From Debaryomyces hansenii CBS767 (taxonomy: Eukaryota > Ascomycota > Pichiomycetes > Serinales > Debaryomycetaceae): a stretch of 64,000 nucleotides of DNA. The notes below the pieces were generated by a model. That model was not told the DNA's origin and did no database searches. It saw only the letters and a program-made list of their open reading frames with translations. Below, piece by piece: positions 50,701 through 59,607 of this stretch. Position numbers and translations under genes: made by a program. Positions within the stretch are counted from its first letter, which is position 1, and each line of letters starts with the position of its first letter. Location: positions 124,001 through 188,000 of the forward strand of contig NC_006046.2 in the NCBI RefSeq assembly GCF_000006445.2, given 5' to 3'.

Positions 50701-53130
50701 AGTCAAATGGCTTGATGCATCTAATGACAACCCTAATTTTATACAGGCATCACACAATTCCAATTCTAGTAACAAATTACTCTGATAGTCCTTAGGTAAG
50801 CTACTGATAGTAGATCGGTGCCGCTTATAAGTCTGGATCAAACAAATTATACGTCCTGTCAAAGAATTGTATTGTAAAAAATTTACAAGTGTTCTTAGAA
50901 TTTCAATTTCATAGTCTATTACGCACATTTCACCCGGGTCAGATCTTTCAAGCCACTCTTCGAATAGCTTGAGAGAATTTGTCAACGTATCTTCGTCCCA
51001 TCCGATATTTATTACTTTTTGTAAGTATACACCACTTAGGAAAAGAATACTCAAATCGTTTGGAGGATAAGGGTCTATAAATGCGTCTTCCACAAAACAA
51101 TTCAATCCATTTAAATTATAATAGTGATAAACACAAATCAACTTTGAAGTAGAATCCTTAAGATCTAATTTCTTCATTATATAATTAGTCAAGTCAGTTT
51201 TCTGTCTAACGTTGTTTGATTTTTCTAAGAGGAAAACTATATTAATGAATATAATACATTTGAAATTCTCGCTTAGTTTGCTTTCATCACCAAAAATAGA
51301 GTTCACTATAGACGCATCAGATACTAGACACTTAGCTAGCAATTGGATTATCAAGGGCATTTTAAATTCAGCTAAATCTATGAATAATTGTTGAAACCCT
51401 GTTTTATTGGTATCGATGACGTCTACTAAAAAGCCAAGGAGAATAGAAGTAGATTCGTTGAACTTTTTCATCTCATATAACGCATTAACAATTTTCTGAA
51501 GTTTACTTTGAAGACACTTGAAATTTTGGGTAGTCTTAGTTTCTGCATTGTAATTATAAATAAACAATTCATAGGAAATTACCATTTTCCAGTAATCTTC
51601 TGGCAGGCTCTTTTCTTTATTCCCAAGATTATAAAAGAGGTTGGAAAGATTTCGTATCCTCTTAAATTGTCTAAACTTAGAGAATATCTTGAATATATGC
51701 TGAAGCGTATTGGAAATAAATTTCAAAAATGATTGTTCACCCTTTTCATTGTTGATTAGATCTTTTATATATATTGTAATGGAATCAAATATTGTTAGGT
51801 GTTCGCAGGAAAGATTCCTCAAGGTTTTGAATGCAAGGTTAAAATATGACGTACATATTTGAATGCTGGAATACGCTAAGTTTCTATCTTTTGAGCAAAT
51901 CATATTATTTATGAAAACCTTCATGGAGGATAGAAACTCAACGTCTGATGCAAGTTCTGTGGCACAGCTTACTTTTGGCAGTAAATAAAAAGCTAACTCA
52001 TCTAACGAACCCCCCGAAGTATTTTCTATTACTTTATTGACAGCGGATATTATATCTGTTCTGGAATATCTAGTAGATGGTAGTTTGATGCAATCTAATT
52101 CAATTCGTAATTTTTCTAGAGAAACTGATGATGGACCTTGTAACTTTGACAATACAGATTTCACATCTTCGATGTATGGTAACAATTCGGCATTCCCTTG
52201 AGTGTTGAAATCTAGTTGTATGTTCGAGTAGTCCCCTGACTTTAAAAGCTGATATTCAATTGATTTTATGGTGAACAAAGATTGATAGTAATATAATTCA
52301 GTTAAACTCGAACCGTTGACTTTGGTAACTAGTATGCAAATAATCTTGAGAAAACCATTAATCATTTTATTTAAATTATTAACATGCTTGTCTTTATTTG
52401 AAAATTCACTATATGAATATGTTAGCCATTGAGAAAAATTTCCGCTTGATAAGAAATAAGGAGCAATAGCTCCGAATATGGATAAGTTTAAGTTCCTGTC
52501 TCTATTAGATATTATCAATTTGAGATTCAATGTAATTGTTTGAAGGAAACACTGGATACACATAAAATGAAAAGCAATTGTTAAGTTCACGATTTGTAAT
52601 TTGTGATTTTCATCTAGACATTCTAGGAATGTCTCATTAAAAGGTATTCCACGTAGTAATTCCTGATAGGTTAGCGCTGACGGATTATGCCAATTAATAA
52701 AAGATTGAACATTTACAACTTTATTTATCACTTGATAAAGCAAGCCCAATTCTGTTAATGAGACATCAATTTTCTTCAATGCAATCAATTTAATAACGTA
52801 AACTTGATGTTTCTTTATGACATTTATATAGTCTTGTGTCTTTGATAAGCTGCTGTACATGCATCTGAATGCTTTTGATACCACTTCTAGTAGGCCTTGT
52901 AAATCATCAAGATTGTGTAGTTCTGTACCAATACTTTCATCTCTTAATATACCGTCTATAATCTTAATAGCCGCCAATTCGATATTGACCTTTGTTTTGC
53001 TTGGTGATTGTACTTGTACGTTCTGTCTCCTGGAAGTATGGAGTGGACTACCAGTATAATTATATGATTGCAAGTATGACGTTAGTAGCGGGTCCAACAA
53101 GATGAAACCCTTTATCGATTCCAGGATCAT
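47701..53130 (-). CDS. ESP1: Separase Esp1
   Basis: An 1809-aa caspase-like (CD clan, C50) protease that cleaves cohesin subunit Scc1 at anaphase onset after release by securin Pds1. The catalytic His is H1681 in 'YLGHGGCEQF' and the catalytic Cys is C1713 in 'LIGCSSGAL'; 'GNIYNWLTCGSPMVVVNLWDVTDKDID' is the diagnostic stretch after the Cys. The rest is a helical TPR-like solenoid with low conservation. The start is the ATG at 53130; one more upstream codon is GTG. S. cerevisiae Esp1 is 1630 aa. The short acidic C-terminus typical of the family is not evident. Confidence 0.95.
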   Translation of the reverse strand: MILESIKGFILLDPLLTSYLQSYNYTGSPLHTSRRQNVQVQSPSKTKVNIELAAIKIIDGILRDESIGTELHNLDDLQGLLEVVSKAFRCMYSSLSKTQDYINVIKKHQVYVIKLIALKKIDVSLTELGLLYQVINKVVNVQSFINWHNPSALTYQELLRGIPFNETFLECLDENHKLQIVNLTIAFHFMCIQCFLQTITLNLKLIISNRDRNLNLSIFGAIAPYFLSSGNFSQWLTYSYSEFSNKDKHVNNLNKMINGFLKIICILVTKVNGSSLTELYYYQSLFTIKSIEYQLLKSGDYSNIQLDFNTQGNAELLPYIEDVKSVLSKLQGPSSVSLEKLRIELDCIKLPSTRYSRTDIISAVNKVIENTSGGSLDELAFYLLPKVSCATELASDVEFLSSMKVFINNMICSKDRNLAYSSIQICTSYFNLAFKTLRNLSCEHLTIFDSITIYIKDLINNEKGEQSFLKFISNTLQHIFKIFSKFRQFKRIRNLSNLFYNLGNKEKSLPEDYWKMVISYELFIYNYNAETKTTQNFKCLQSKLQKIVNALYEMKKFNESTSILLGFLVDVIDTNKTGFQQLFIDLAEFKMPLIIQLLAKCLVSDASIVNSIFGDESKLSENFKCIIFINIVFLLEKSNNVRQKTDLTNYIMKKLDLKDSTSKLICVYHYYNLNGLNCFVEDAFIDPYPPNDLSILFLSGVYLQKVINIGWDEDTLTNSLKLFEEWLERSDPGEMCVIDYEIEILRTLVNFLQYNSLTGRIICLIQTYKRHRSTISSLPKDYQSNLLLELELCDACIKLGLSLDASSHLTSSGTLLKQLSKYSSSNDCLHYVSNQDIMNWKLLQFEYCLLIGNKTHAKEKFTAILKFLDSKSEFNLKNQGPNVTLEKKFDNLFIIARFQFLTCKLNVQLSNFYDALDNVKLSIKVLYSIIKKLGNNIRKIAYNEMKWKTASLLFECYKTIIDIFRRLGISRDLLYYLLEFKKLDLASIIPFVNCSNSFYLSNYYVILDNLEDAFLSLSQGNNISGLILMDNRNIRYARLSSNVLFSAAKSRFSVERKGNNNQVLIDIESYKQEFSTLLNFSWKELASIPMSSLISMSSMIDSKSERIQLQYLLSLYELESTIDFGDLNHLETDQYSRLLSTIVSAKKQNFNASKQLLSIPCFSLMDESSIALPCIIKQEHTFQRSIEKNYCNISTSVDIVNNLIQAKEILINCLPSKRLTQLSNYELNDLNKVFFRCLSLLSSVAIFKSNFSLEGGQNSVLSYLYYLQDLPKYLPFLNDRCVNHETVTSQSNTNELLPSEVSDEFINKEIDLVTSDFFKDLADYLPSSWIIITLDICPYTGDLLLSKSLKDSYNTPFFLRIPLSKRGTEDGSPGLSFIEMTNSLKSIIKQSDISTRPETTSKIKSKEDRKNWWKLRFSLDLELKNLLDHVENDWLGGFKGIFDDPFVHKPFLSTFRFDFGCLLNEILPSRMLKIAEDTFMDFDDNVLELFLSMSGMFSESTSEISGSEFRHKNYKLLNDLIYFILDSLMYHGEQNAYDEIDIEKFHSLLDKLLMTYAQKKRRLLPQEHHRETHIIFVPSAECSSFPWESLNCLKGKSISRVPSIGILVDMLKTRYKSFNINKSDNLYYLINPGGDLTRTQTKFKPLFIDKENWEGLIGVQPDGEEILHKLTGKDLFIYLGHGGCEQFIRTSSLFKAACNNDNHSLPPSLLIGCSSGALNYNGLLEPNGNIYNWLTCGSPMVVVNLWDVTDKDIDMFSLSVFERWGLLENVESSNNVNICQAVGDSRQQCTLKYLNGSAPVVYGLPMLLK

Positions 53131-53641
53131 CACTATCAGTTAAAGCAATAATAGAGCTATGGGTAATAATATCTATATCTTACGTGTGGTCTAAAGATTT
53201 GCCTTATTGTTTGTGTTTACATTTCAAAATTTATTTGTGGTTTGCATACAAGCGCTATTTGCAATCTCTTAAATTTATGTTGCATTTCTTTAATCCACAA
53301 TATTTATAACATCCATAAGTTCAATGAGAGCATCTCTCAAAGAAGATATGGTTGGCGTTGTAGTCTAATCTAGTGGTTATTTATTACTAAAAATAAAAAT
53401 TGCTAATTGTTTTAAAAGAGATATTCTCAAAATATGAAAATAATTACCATAGTTCATAAAATCACAAAAAATACAAAACAAAGGGAAAACCTAACTCGCA
53501 AAGATTGAATTAATTATATAGACTTGAAGGATTCCATCAAAAGAAAGCTCTTCAATGTGATATACATTAAGTATTTTAATTAATTTATGATGATTAGTAT
53601 TGACTTAAATTGATAATTAACAAAATATCAAGAAGAAAATA
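53131..53641. other. Intergenic region between ESP1 and tRNA-Asp
   Basis: 511 bp containing the ESP1 promoter, AT-rich. No ORF, MCB or other clear element is visible. Confidence 0.4.
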
Positions 53642-53713
53642 TCCGTGATAGTTTAGTGGCTAGAATTACCGTTTGTCGCATGGTAGACCGGGGTTCAATT
53701 CCCCGTCGCGGAG
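53642..53713 (+). tRNA. tRNA-Asp(GUC)
   Basis: A 72-nt tRNA. The acceptor stem pairs TCCGTGA with TCGCGGA, the discriminator is G, and the T-arm CGGGG-TTCAATT-CCCCG is perfect. The anticodon loop TTGTCGC gives anticodon GTC. It is nearly identical to S. cerevisiae tRNA-Asp apart from the D-loop and anticodon stem. No intron. Confidence 0.97.
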
Positions 53714-53717
53714 CATC

Positions 53718-53725
53718 TTTTTTTT
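53718..53725 (+). terminator. RNA polymerase III terminator of tRNA-Asp
   Basis: Eight T residues four bases after the tRNA 3' end. Confidence 0.8.
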
Positions 53726-53841
53726 ATCCTTCATACTTTATTCGCAAGGCATACGACGAAATATATAAAGTATGAAGCTATCTTTTTGATTGATTCCTTC
53801 TTTGAAGACACCCCCTATAATATTCAAAGAAAACATAACCC

Positions 53842-54537
53842 ATGATACGAAGTATTCGTCCATATTCTTCAGGATCCCAATTTAGGGAATTATTTAAATC
53901 GTCAATGTCTCGAATAAGCTCGCAGGCCATGATCTTGACAGCTGGATTTGATGCTTCCACAAGAAATCAAACGTCATTGCATGGAATGACATTGTCATCA
54001 GTTTGTTCTTTATCAATAAGTCCTATACCTTTATTACAATTTAATCTTCATTTACCGTCTTATACTTCACAATCATTGCATGAGAACAAAGGTATACTAG
54101 CCATTCATTTGTTACCACCAACACCCAAAGCTGTAAGACTAGGAAGAATTTTTGCCAGTGGGGTGAAACGAGAAACTAAAAAGTTAAACTATACATATTT
54201 AGATACGTCAGAGCAAGAATTAGAGGATGGTGATGTTTTTCATGAAATGACTACACCGTTCAACAATATTTCAAATGATGACTGGCAAGAATATAAATTT
54301 ACGGACGAATTGAGTATACCCATAATTAACGAAGCAGAACGGGTATTTATATGCCAAAAGCGACAGGTTTTTGAAGTAGATTCACATGAAATTTGGGCGA
54401 TCGAAGTGTTGAATGTAATCAGTCCTAATAGTCAGTATAATATTGCAAATAATGATGAAAAGACAGGAGGATTGCTTTACTACGATCGAAGTTTTCATAG
54501 AATTGGGGATGCGTTGGGTGAAAACGAAACACGATAG
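53842..54537 (+). CDS. Flavin-reductase-like FMN-binding protein, probably mitochondrial
   Basis: A 231-aa protein with a flavin reductase-type split barrel. 'GMTLSSVCSLSISPIPLLQFNL' (about 48-69) is the motif around the FMN-binding strand, and 'SLHENKGILAIHLLPP' (about 77-92) is the following conserved block. The N-terminus has Arg and Ser residues without acidic ones until about residue 16, which resembles a mitochondrial presequence. The family is widely conserved in fungi without an established role. A variable insert of about 50 residues (115-165) sits in the barrel, and the C-terminal 'GGLLYYDRSFHRIG' is typical of the family end. Convergent with the next gene, 56 bp apart. Confidence 0.78.
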   Translation: MIRSIRPYSSGSQFRELFKSSMSRISSQAMILTAGFDASTRNQTSLHGMTLSSVCSLSISPIPLLQFNLHLPSYTSQSLHENKGILAIHLLPPTPKAVRLGRIFASGVKRETKKLNYTYLDTSEQELEDGDVFHEMTTPFNNISNDDWQEYKFTDELSIPIINEAERVFICQKRQVFEVDSHEIWAIEVLNVISPNSQYNIANNDEKTGGLLYYDRSFHRIGDALGENETR

Positions 54538-54593
54538 ATATTAGTTACAGCGTCAACGAGTTATAATATACATTATTTATTTACTATCAACAT

Positions 54594-57350
54594 TTATTCA
54601 CTATTTGAAATCATTTCATCCCTACTGATCGTATTACCACTCAACAAGAATTCCTCAAAATCCTTTTGTAAATCCTCTGTTGCATTTATTACCTTTGGTA
54701 AAATAACGTCATATTTGTCTTGAACCTTTTTGTTTCTTTTATGAAGCTTGCCAATAATGCCAGTCTTTTTTAAGTACTTAATATCGTTAGAAAGCTTCTG
54801 CAACTCTTCATTTCGCGCTTCCTTTTTAGCAATTAGTTTATTCTGCTTTGTTAAAAATTGCAGTTTTTCAGACTCTATATTTTTCAATTTTGATCTATAT
54901 TCATTCATGGAAGACTCGTATTCATTAATGAATTGATTCAATTTGTCAATCTCATTAAGCAATTTAGTCTCTTCAACTTTGAAATTCGATTCACTTTCTT
55001 GCTGTAACGAGTCAGAACTTTGCAACTCGTTTTTTAAATCCCTTATTTCATTTTCTAATTGAATAACAGAATGCTGCAAACCTTTTAATTTACCAGATAT
55101 TCTTCCATCATTAGATTGCTTGTGGCTGTATTTCGATATTTTATTTTTTAAATTATCTATATCCTTTTTTGCATCAGATATTTTCTTATTTTCTTCTTTC
55201 TTTAATCTCTTAAACTTGATTTTGAATTGATTCAAATTGTCTATTGTAGACAACAAACTAGACTGCAAGGTCATCAACGATGTAATTTCAGGAGATTTGT
55301 TCAATATAGCTTTGGAACTAGAGGAAACAGTATTAACAATAAAATGTGCTAATAAGCCTTCGTCCTTACCCTTTTCATAAAGATCAATTTCATACTGAAA
55401 TAACGGGGTTAAACCATACACACAAATAAAAAGCACTTTATCATTTTCAATTAATCCCTCATAAATATCCATATGAGCCCACCGAACATCATTGACCTTT
55501 ACTCTGAGTCCCTTCAAATCAGTCACAATTTTTTCAAAATTTTCAACCTCTAATACTTTAAAAACAACTCTGGTATCATCAATAAAAACAGTCGAAAACA
55601 CTGTTTCGAACGAATAATTTGCTGATGTGATAAATTTGCCACCGTTATTTTTACATTTGGTAGTATCACCAGCAAATAAACTTGGCTTTTTAAACATTGC
55701 TTTACATGCAGCAAGAACAGCCCAAAATGGTTGGGTCGATGTCACATTAATTAGGTTTTTATCGATTATGGTTGTGGAATTTGGTGCCGGGGTTTGAGCT
55801 TGGCTTTGGGATTGAGCCTGAGCCTGAACCTGTTTTTGGGATTTAGTCGCAGAATGATCAGTTAGATTTACCAATTTATGTGACTTGAGAGTAAAATTGG
55901 AGTTTGGTAATTTATTCGTAAAAGGAGTAATACAGAACGTTTGAAAATTCTCTGCAGCAGCGGACGAAAAATTTGATTTAGATAAGCTTTCATTTTTAGC
56001 ACAAGGTGATGAGTTCGAGATAGAACTAGATATTTCTACCTCAAGTATATCATTCTTAGGTTCCTCAACATTTACAACTATCGGTAAATTATCGAAAGTC
56101 GATGAAACTTCATTTGATGATACAACAGGTACGTTTGCCGTAGAGTTTGAAGCAAGTATATTTTTCGACAAATAATTTCTCTTAAAGTCAATTGGTACAT
56201 TAGGAGTTAAATTTGATAAATGGTCTAACGTCTTGGAATAACGTTTTAGTAAAAATGTTTTCTTCAAAATGGGGGAAATAGTCAAGATAATGACATGGAT
56301 GCATAGGACTAAATAAACATAGTTTATTATCATCGAAAGAGTTGTCAAGCTTTTTGATACAATAATAAGTGAAGTATCATTCAACTTAAAATTGTACGTC
56401 AATAAATGCATGATAATATTGTATGGCCAGTTATGACTAACCGATGGATCTATGTAATGACCACCATTTAAGAAGTACTGTACGTTAATATTACTATGTT
56501 TGGATGGATGTTTTGAATTATCGAAAATTCGTGAAGTCAATAAAAATGGTGAAATTGTACGGAAAAGCTGGGATAATAAATTTGTATGGGTAGTAAGATT
56601 GAATATCAATATGGGATGCTTAATAAACAGTCTTATATCATAGGCGATATTCGAAAACAAGTAATGAACTTGATTCATATCTATAAGTAATATCCAGTTC
56701 TGCATTATGTAACTAATATAAAGGACTGTAATGAAGCAAATAATTGCATTCCAGATATGATTATTGAAATAGTTGTTTTCAGATGGAATTCTATTATTTG
56801 GATTTATCTTTTTATTATTTATGGTAGTCGTAGTAGTAGTGTTGGTTGTAGTTGTTGAAGTGATAGATGTAATGGTCGTTGAGTTAGTTGTTGAAGATCC
56901 AATTAACTCGGAGGCTATAATTGATTTGGCAAATATGGATAAATACTGAAGCCATCTTTTAGGGAAAAAATAATGAATAGTTAATAAGATGATTGCATTT
57001 ATAGAAAATGCCTGTAATGCTGAACCAATCAATTTTGACTTGTAGTTCAAGTTCTTCCGGGAAAATTCATAGTTATCAGATCTCCCACTATAGAAGTCAT
57101 CATGATATCGATTTCTCCGTAACAACTGTTTAACAATTAGCTTCCCACCAAGGAATTTGGTACTCCCAGATAAAATATATGTTGTTAATATTATACAAGA
57201 AACTGATTGGGGTAATGCTAGTAAAATAAATATTAATGCCGTGATATCTCTTATTGAGGTAGGAGGCAATACTGTTGTTGTTGAAATAGTTTCAGACAGC
57301 AAGCCTGGAGTCATGGAATGCGCTTTATTATGATGGCTAACTGCATCCAT
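54594..57350 (-). CDS. Multi-pass membrane protein with C-terminal coiled coil
   Basis: A 918-aa protein I do not firmly recognise; its layout of N-terminal membrane segments plus a C-terminal coiled coil recalls S. cerevisiae Nnf2 (936 aa), a weak idea only. There are about five to six membrane segments within 35-375, interrupted by a Ser/Thr/Asn tract (about 155-190). A soluble globular part lies at about 560-680 ('VFIDDTRVVFKVLEVENF', 'FICVYGLTPLFQYEIDLYE'). A long coiled coil (about 695-880) with heptads of Leu, Ile, Lys and Glu ends the protein. A Gln-Ala/Gln-Ser tract is near 506-517. Location and function are unknown. Confidence 0.75.
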   Translation of the reverse strand: MDAVSHHNKAHSMTPGLLSETISTTTVLPPTSIRDITALIFILLALPQSVSCIILTTYILSGSTKFLGGKLIVKQLLRRNRYHDDFYSGRSDNYEFSRKNLNYKSKLIGSALQAFSINAIILLTIHYFFPKRWLQYLSIFAKSIIASELIGSSTTNSTTITSITSTTTTNTTTTTTINNKKINPNNRIPSENNYFNNHIWNAIICFITVLYISYIMQNWILLIDMNQVHYLFSNIAYDIRLFIKHPILIFNLTTHTNLLSQLFRTISPFLLTSRIFDNSKHPSKHSNINVQYFLNGGHYIDPSVSHNWPYNIIMHLLTYNFKLNDTSLIIVSKSLTTLSMIINYVYLVLCIHVIILTISPILKKTFLLKRYSKTLDHLSNLTPNVPIDFKRNYLSKNILASNSTANVPVVSSNEVSSTFDNLPIVVNVEEPKNDILEVEISSSISNSSPCAKNESLSKSNFSSAAAENFQTFCITPFTNKLPNSNFTLKSHKLVNLTDHSATKSQKQVQAQAQSQSQAQTPAPNSTTIIDKNLINVTSTQPFWAVLAACKAMFKKPSLFAGDTTKCKNNGGKFITSANYSFETVFSTVFIDDTRVVFKVLEVENFEKIVTDLKGLRVKVNDVRWAHMDIYEGLIENDKVLFICVYGLTPLFQYEIDLYEKGKDEGLLAHFIVNTVSSSSKAILNKSPEITSLMTLQSSLLSTIDNLNQFKIKFKRLKKEENKKISDAKKDIDNLKNKISKYSHKQSNDGRISGKLKGLQHSVIQLENEIRDLKNELQSSDSLQQESESNFKVEETKLLNEIDKLNQFINEYESSMNEYRSKLKNIESEKLQFLTKQNKLIAKKEARNEELQKLSNDIKYLKKTGIIGKLHKRNKKVQDKYDVILPKVINATEDLQKDFEEFLLSGNTISRDEMISNSE
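55783..55835 (-). repeat. Hexanucleotide-like repeat encoding (Q[AS])n
   Basis: A run of CAG/CAA-GCT/TCC dipeptide codons encodes alternating Gln-Ala and Gln-Ser in the multi-pass coiled-coil protein. It is low complexity and likely polymorphic. Confidence 0.6.
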
Positions 57351-58520
57351 ATTATGAAATTTTTGTCACTCTAGTTAAAGGCAACTATTAGGTTTTAAGC
57401 ACAACAAAACGAAAAAAAAAATACAACTCAAGGAAACAAGGAAATATTTGAATATTTCGATATGTAAATGCTCTATTGAACAATATAAATGGATATGCTA
57501 TTAATCAAGTTGACAAGTTTGAACTGTAAAGTATGCTAAAAGCTTTGGATTCGAAGTATTTTTTCAGTAGGTTGATTTGACCCGGAGCACACGACCATTG
57601 TTTTCCATAATGCCATTTGCAACAATATACATACACCAGTACTCGATCAAAATTGACTATATGTACTCTTAAATGAAAGGGAATAATAAACAGGCATAAT
57701 ATAGCTAATATTAGCGGTTGTTTAGCTGTTGTTTAGAGATATCCGGCTATTTAAATGAATAATAAGGACTTTGAATAACTGCACATCAGAAATCATACAA
57801 ATGCAGGTACCATAGACAGATTATGATGATGCTGGCTTAGAATTAATCTGCATAGATTTGATATAGAGGTATATGGGTCATATATGAATCTTAGAGTAGT
57901 TTATTCGGAGCATTTTCTTCTTTTCGTCGAATATGCTTGCGGCTTGTCAAAGTTGCAGCCAAAGCCTGCCATTCAGACTAAGGGGTTTTGCCCAGAGGCC
58001 CTATACTAAATGCCAGATACGTACTACCTATATACACATATGCTGACCCAAGGGAAGCTACGAATACAATAACTGGCAATAAATTTAGCGGAAGATACTG
58101 GTTTAAAAAGATTTAGTCATTATTGCCGATCGGCATTAAGGAATTCAGGCCGACTATGTAAGTACATCGTATATATTCGATATAATTGAATACTCACGAT
58201 CTTGATATAGAGATAATTCAATCCAATTCTAGTGGCCTATTAGTTTCCTATTAGTCCAGTGTATAAAAATCATTGTCATAAAGCATTAATACCAATAAGA
58301 CCTACAAATATTCTTGACCGGAATGAACCTTCAAAATATCTCTATGATCTATCGTCTTTTGACTTCTTGTCATATAAATAACTACCCAGTCTTCCAAAGA
58401 AAGAATTTGGATTCGTCTTTCAATTTTAAATAGTTGTAGACGTGATATGAAAACAGTCAGCTTGATGATATCAGATCTTATCATACGAAAAGAGTGCCTG
58501 ATATTAGCTACTGATTGTAG
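57351..58520. other. 1.2-kb gene-free region
   Basis: This is the promoter side of the multi-pass protein and the 3' side of the gene downstream. The only open frame (58302-58484) is 60 codons and has no family resemblance. A short direct repeat (GTTGTTTAG twice, near 57717-57737) is visible but unremarkable. Confidence 0.4.
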
Positions 58521-59273
58521 TCAGCTATAATAATCTGCTAATGAAAATAGGTTAAAACACAAATCAGCATTTTCATCGAAAGAAACAAATAACTCTCCGT
58601 TTTGGGATTTTATTTCGTTCTTGTTTGATATAATCCTATTCATGTTAATTATAGGAAGATTATTATCAAAGGAGATAGCTGGTTCATTTGAAGTTCCGGA
58701 AAAAGTTAAAACAAGACCATTTTCCTGAGCCTGGCCTTTTTTATAATCAGTAGTTCTCGTCTCTGGCATTAGCTTGAGGATATTTCGTTCATAAATGTGA
58801 GGAATAGTCTTAGTAATATCTGGTAGGATGTTAACTTTGGCCCCTAGGACTTTGTCATTTTTGAACCTGAATTTCTGAGGCACGTACCTCCTCCATTGAT
58901 TTGTTTTCACAATATAATCAATGTAATGCTGATTTTTCAATATGTAATGCGATGGAAAAAGTGCCGAGTTTTGTTCTGGTTTATTAATCAACGGCATAAG
59001 AAAATAGTTCTTATCTTCAGAAGATTCTGAAGTACCTATGGAACTTGATTCTTGATATGAATCCACCACTATTTGTACCATTTGACCTTTAGGATATCGG
59101 ATTCTTGAACCATCCATTCTAGTCTCTGTTAGTGCTTGAGCAAAGGGATTTGAGTTAATTGAATTAGTATCATAATATGATTTAGTATAAAACTCAGGTG
59201 AGTGATATTTGTTATTTCTTAACCATTTTACAGGATTGCTAAGTAATGGATGGTTAATGCATGCTTTTGTCAT
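58521..59273 (-). CDS. Possible mitochondrial small-subunit ribosomal protein (Mrp51-like)
   Basis: A 250-aa basic protein. The start is the ATG at 59273; the frame extends twenty codons upstream only to a TTG. I suggest the Mrp51 family because of the N-terminal block 'NPFAQALTETRMDGSRIRYPKG' region (about 42-63), which has the N-P-F/L-A-x-x-L...R...R-x-P-K pattern of that family, followed by a Tyr/Arg-rich middle, 'YVPQKFRF'. The match is loose, and the protein is shorter than S. cerevisiae Mrp51 (344 aa). Weak candidates aside, all that is sure is a conserved-looking, basic, soluble protein. It is divergent from the GH76 gene. Confidence 0.4.
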   Translation of the reverse strand: MTKACINHPLLSNPVKWLRNNKYHSPEFYTKSYYDTNSINSNPFAQALTETRMDGSRIRYPKGQMVQIVVDSYQESSSIGTSESSEDKNYFLMPLINKPEQNSALFPSHYILKNQHYIDYIVKTNQWRRYVPQKFRFKNDKVLGAKVNILPDITKTIPHIYERNILKLMPETRTTDYKKGQAQENGLVLTFSGTSNEPAISFDNNLPIINMNRIISNKNEIKSQNGELFVSFDENADLCFNLFSLADYYS

Positions 59274-59607
59274 AATATGGATAAAAGCGTAAATCTGTCT
59301 GAAGCTACTAGATTTTATTTTTGTTTGTCGCAAAATATTTCAAACAAAAATTCATGTTAGGGATGCCCCAGATTGTTTCATACTTGTTATGGACTTAATT
59401 TACACTCCAAATTTTGTAGCAACCCCAAATATTAGGATAATCCTCTTCTTACATTGATCATTTGGTAGTATGCCAAGTATTGAGGGTCATGGATAATTGA
59501 AACATGGTTATTGCCGAGTGGAATATAAATATAGCAGGCAATTCTACTTGTTGTAGACATCAGTATCATTTACCAAATGGTTTTGATTATCTTATCCATT
59601 CTTTAAT
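59274..59607. other. Divergent promoter region
   Basis: 334 bp between the possible ribosomal protein gene and the GH76 gene. It contains TATAAATA at 59524-59531, 77 bp from the GH76 ATG. Nothing else is recognised. Confidence 0.45.

Noticed and set aside
53081..53087. TACTAAC-like branch point in ESP1
   Set aside because: It is inside continuous coding sequence, with no matching donor or acceptor and no frame break.
58302..58484. 60-codon minus-strand open frame
   Set aside because: Short, isolated and without recognisable sequence features.
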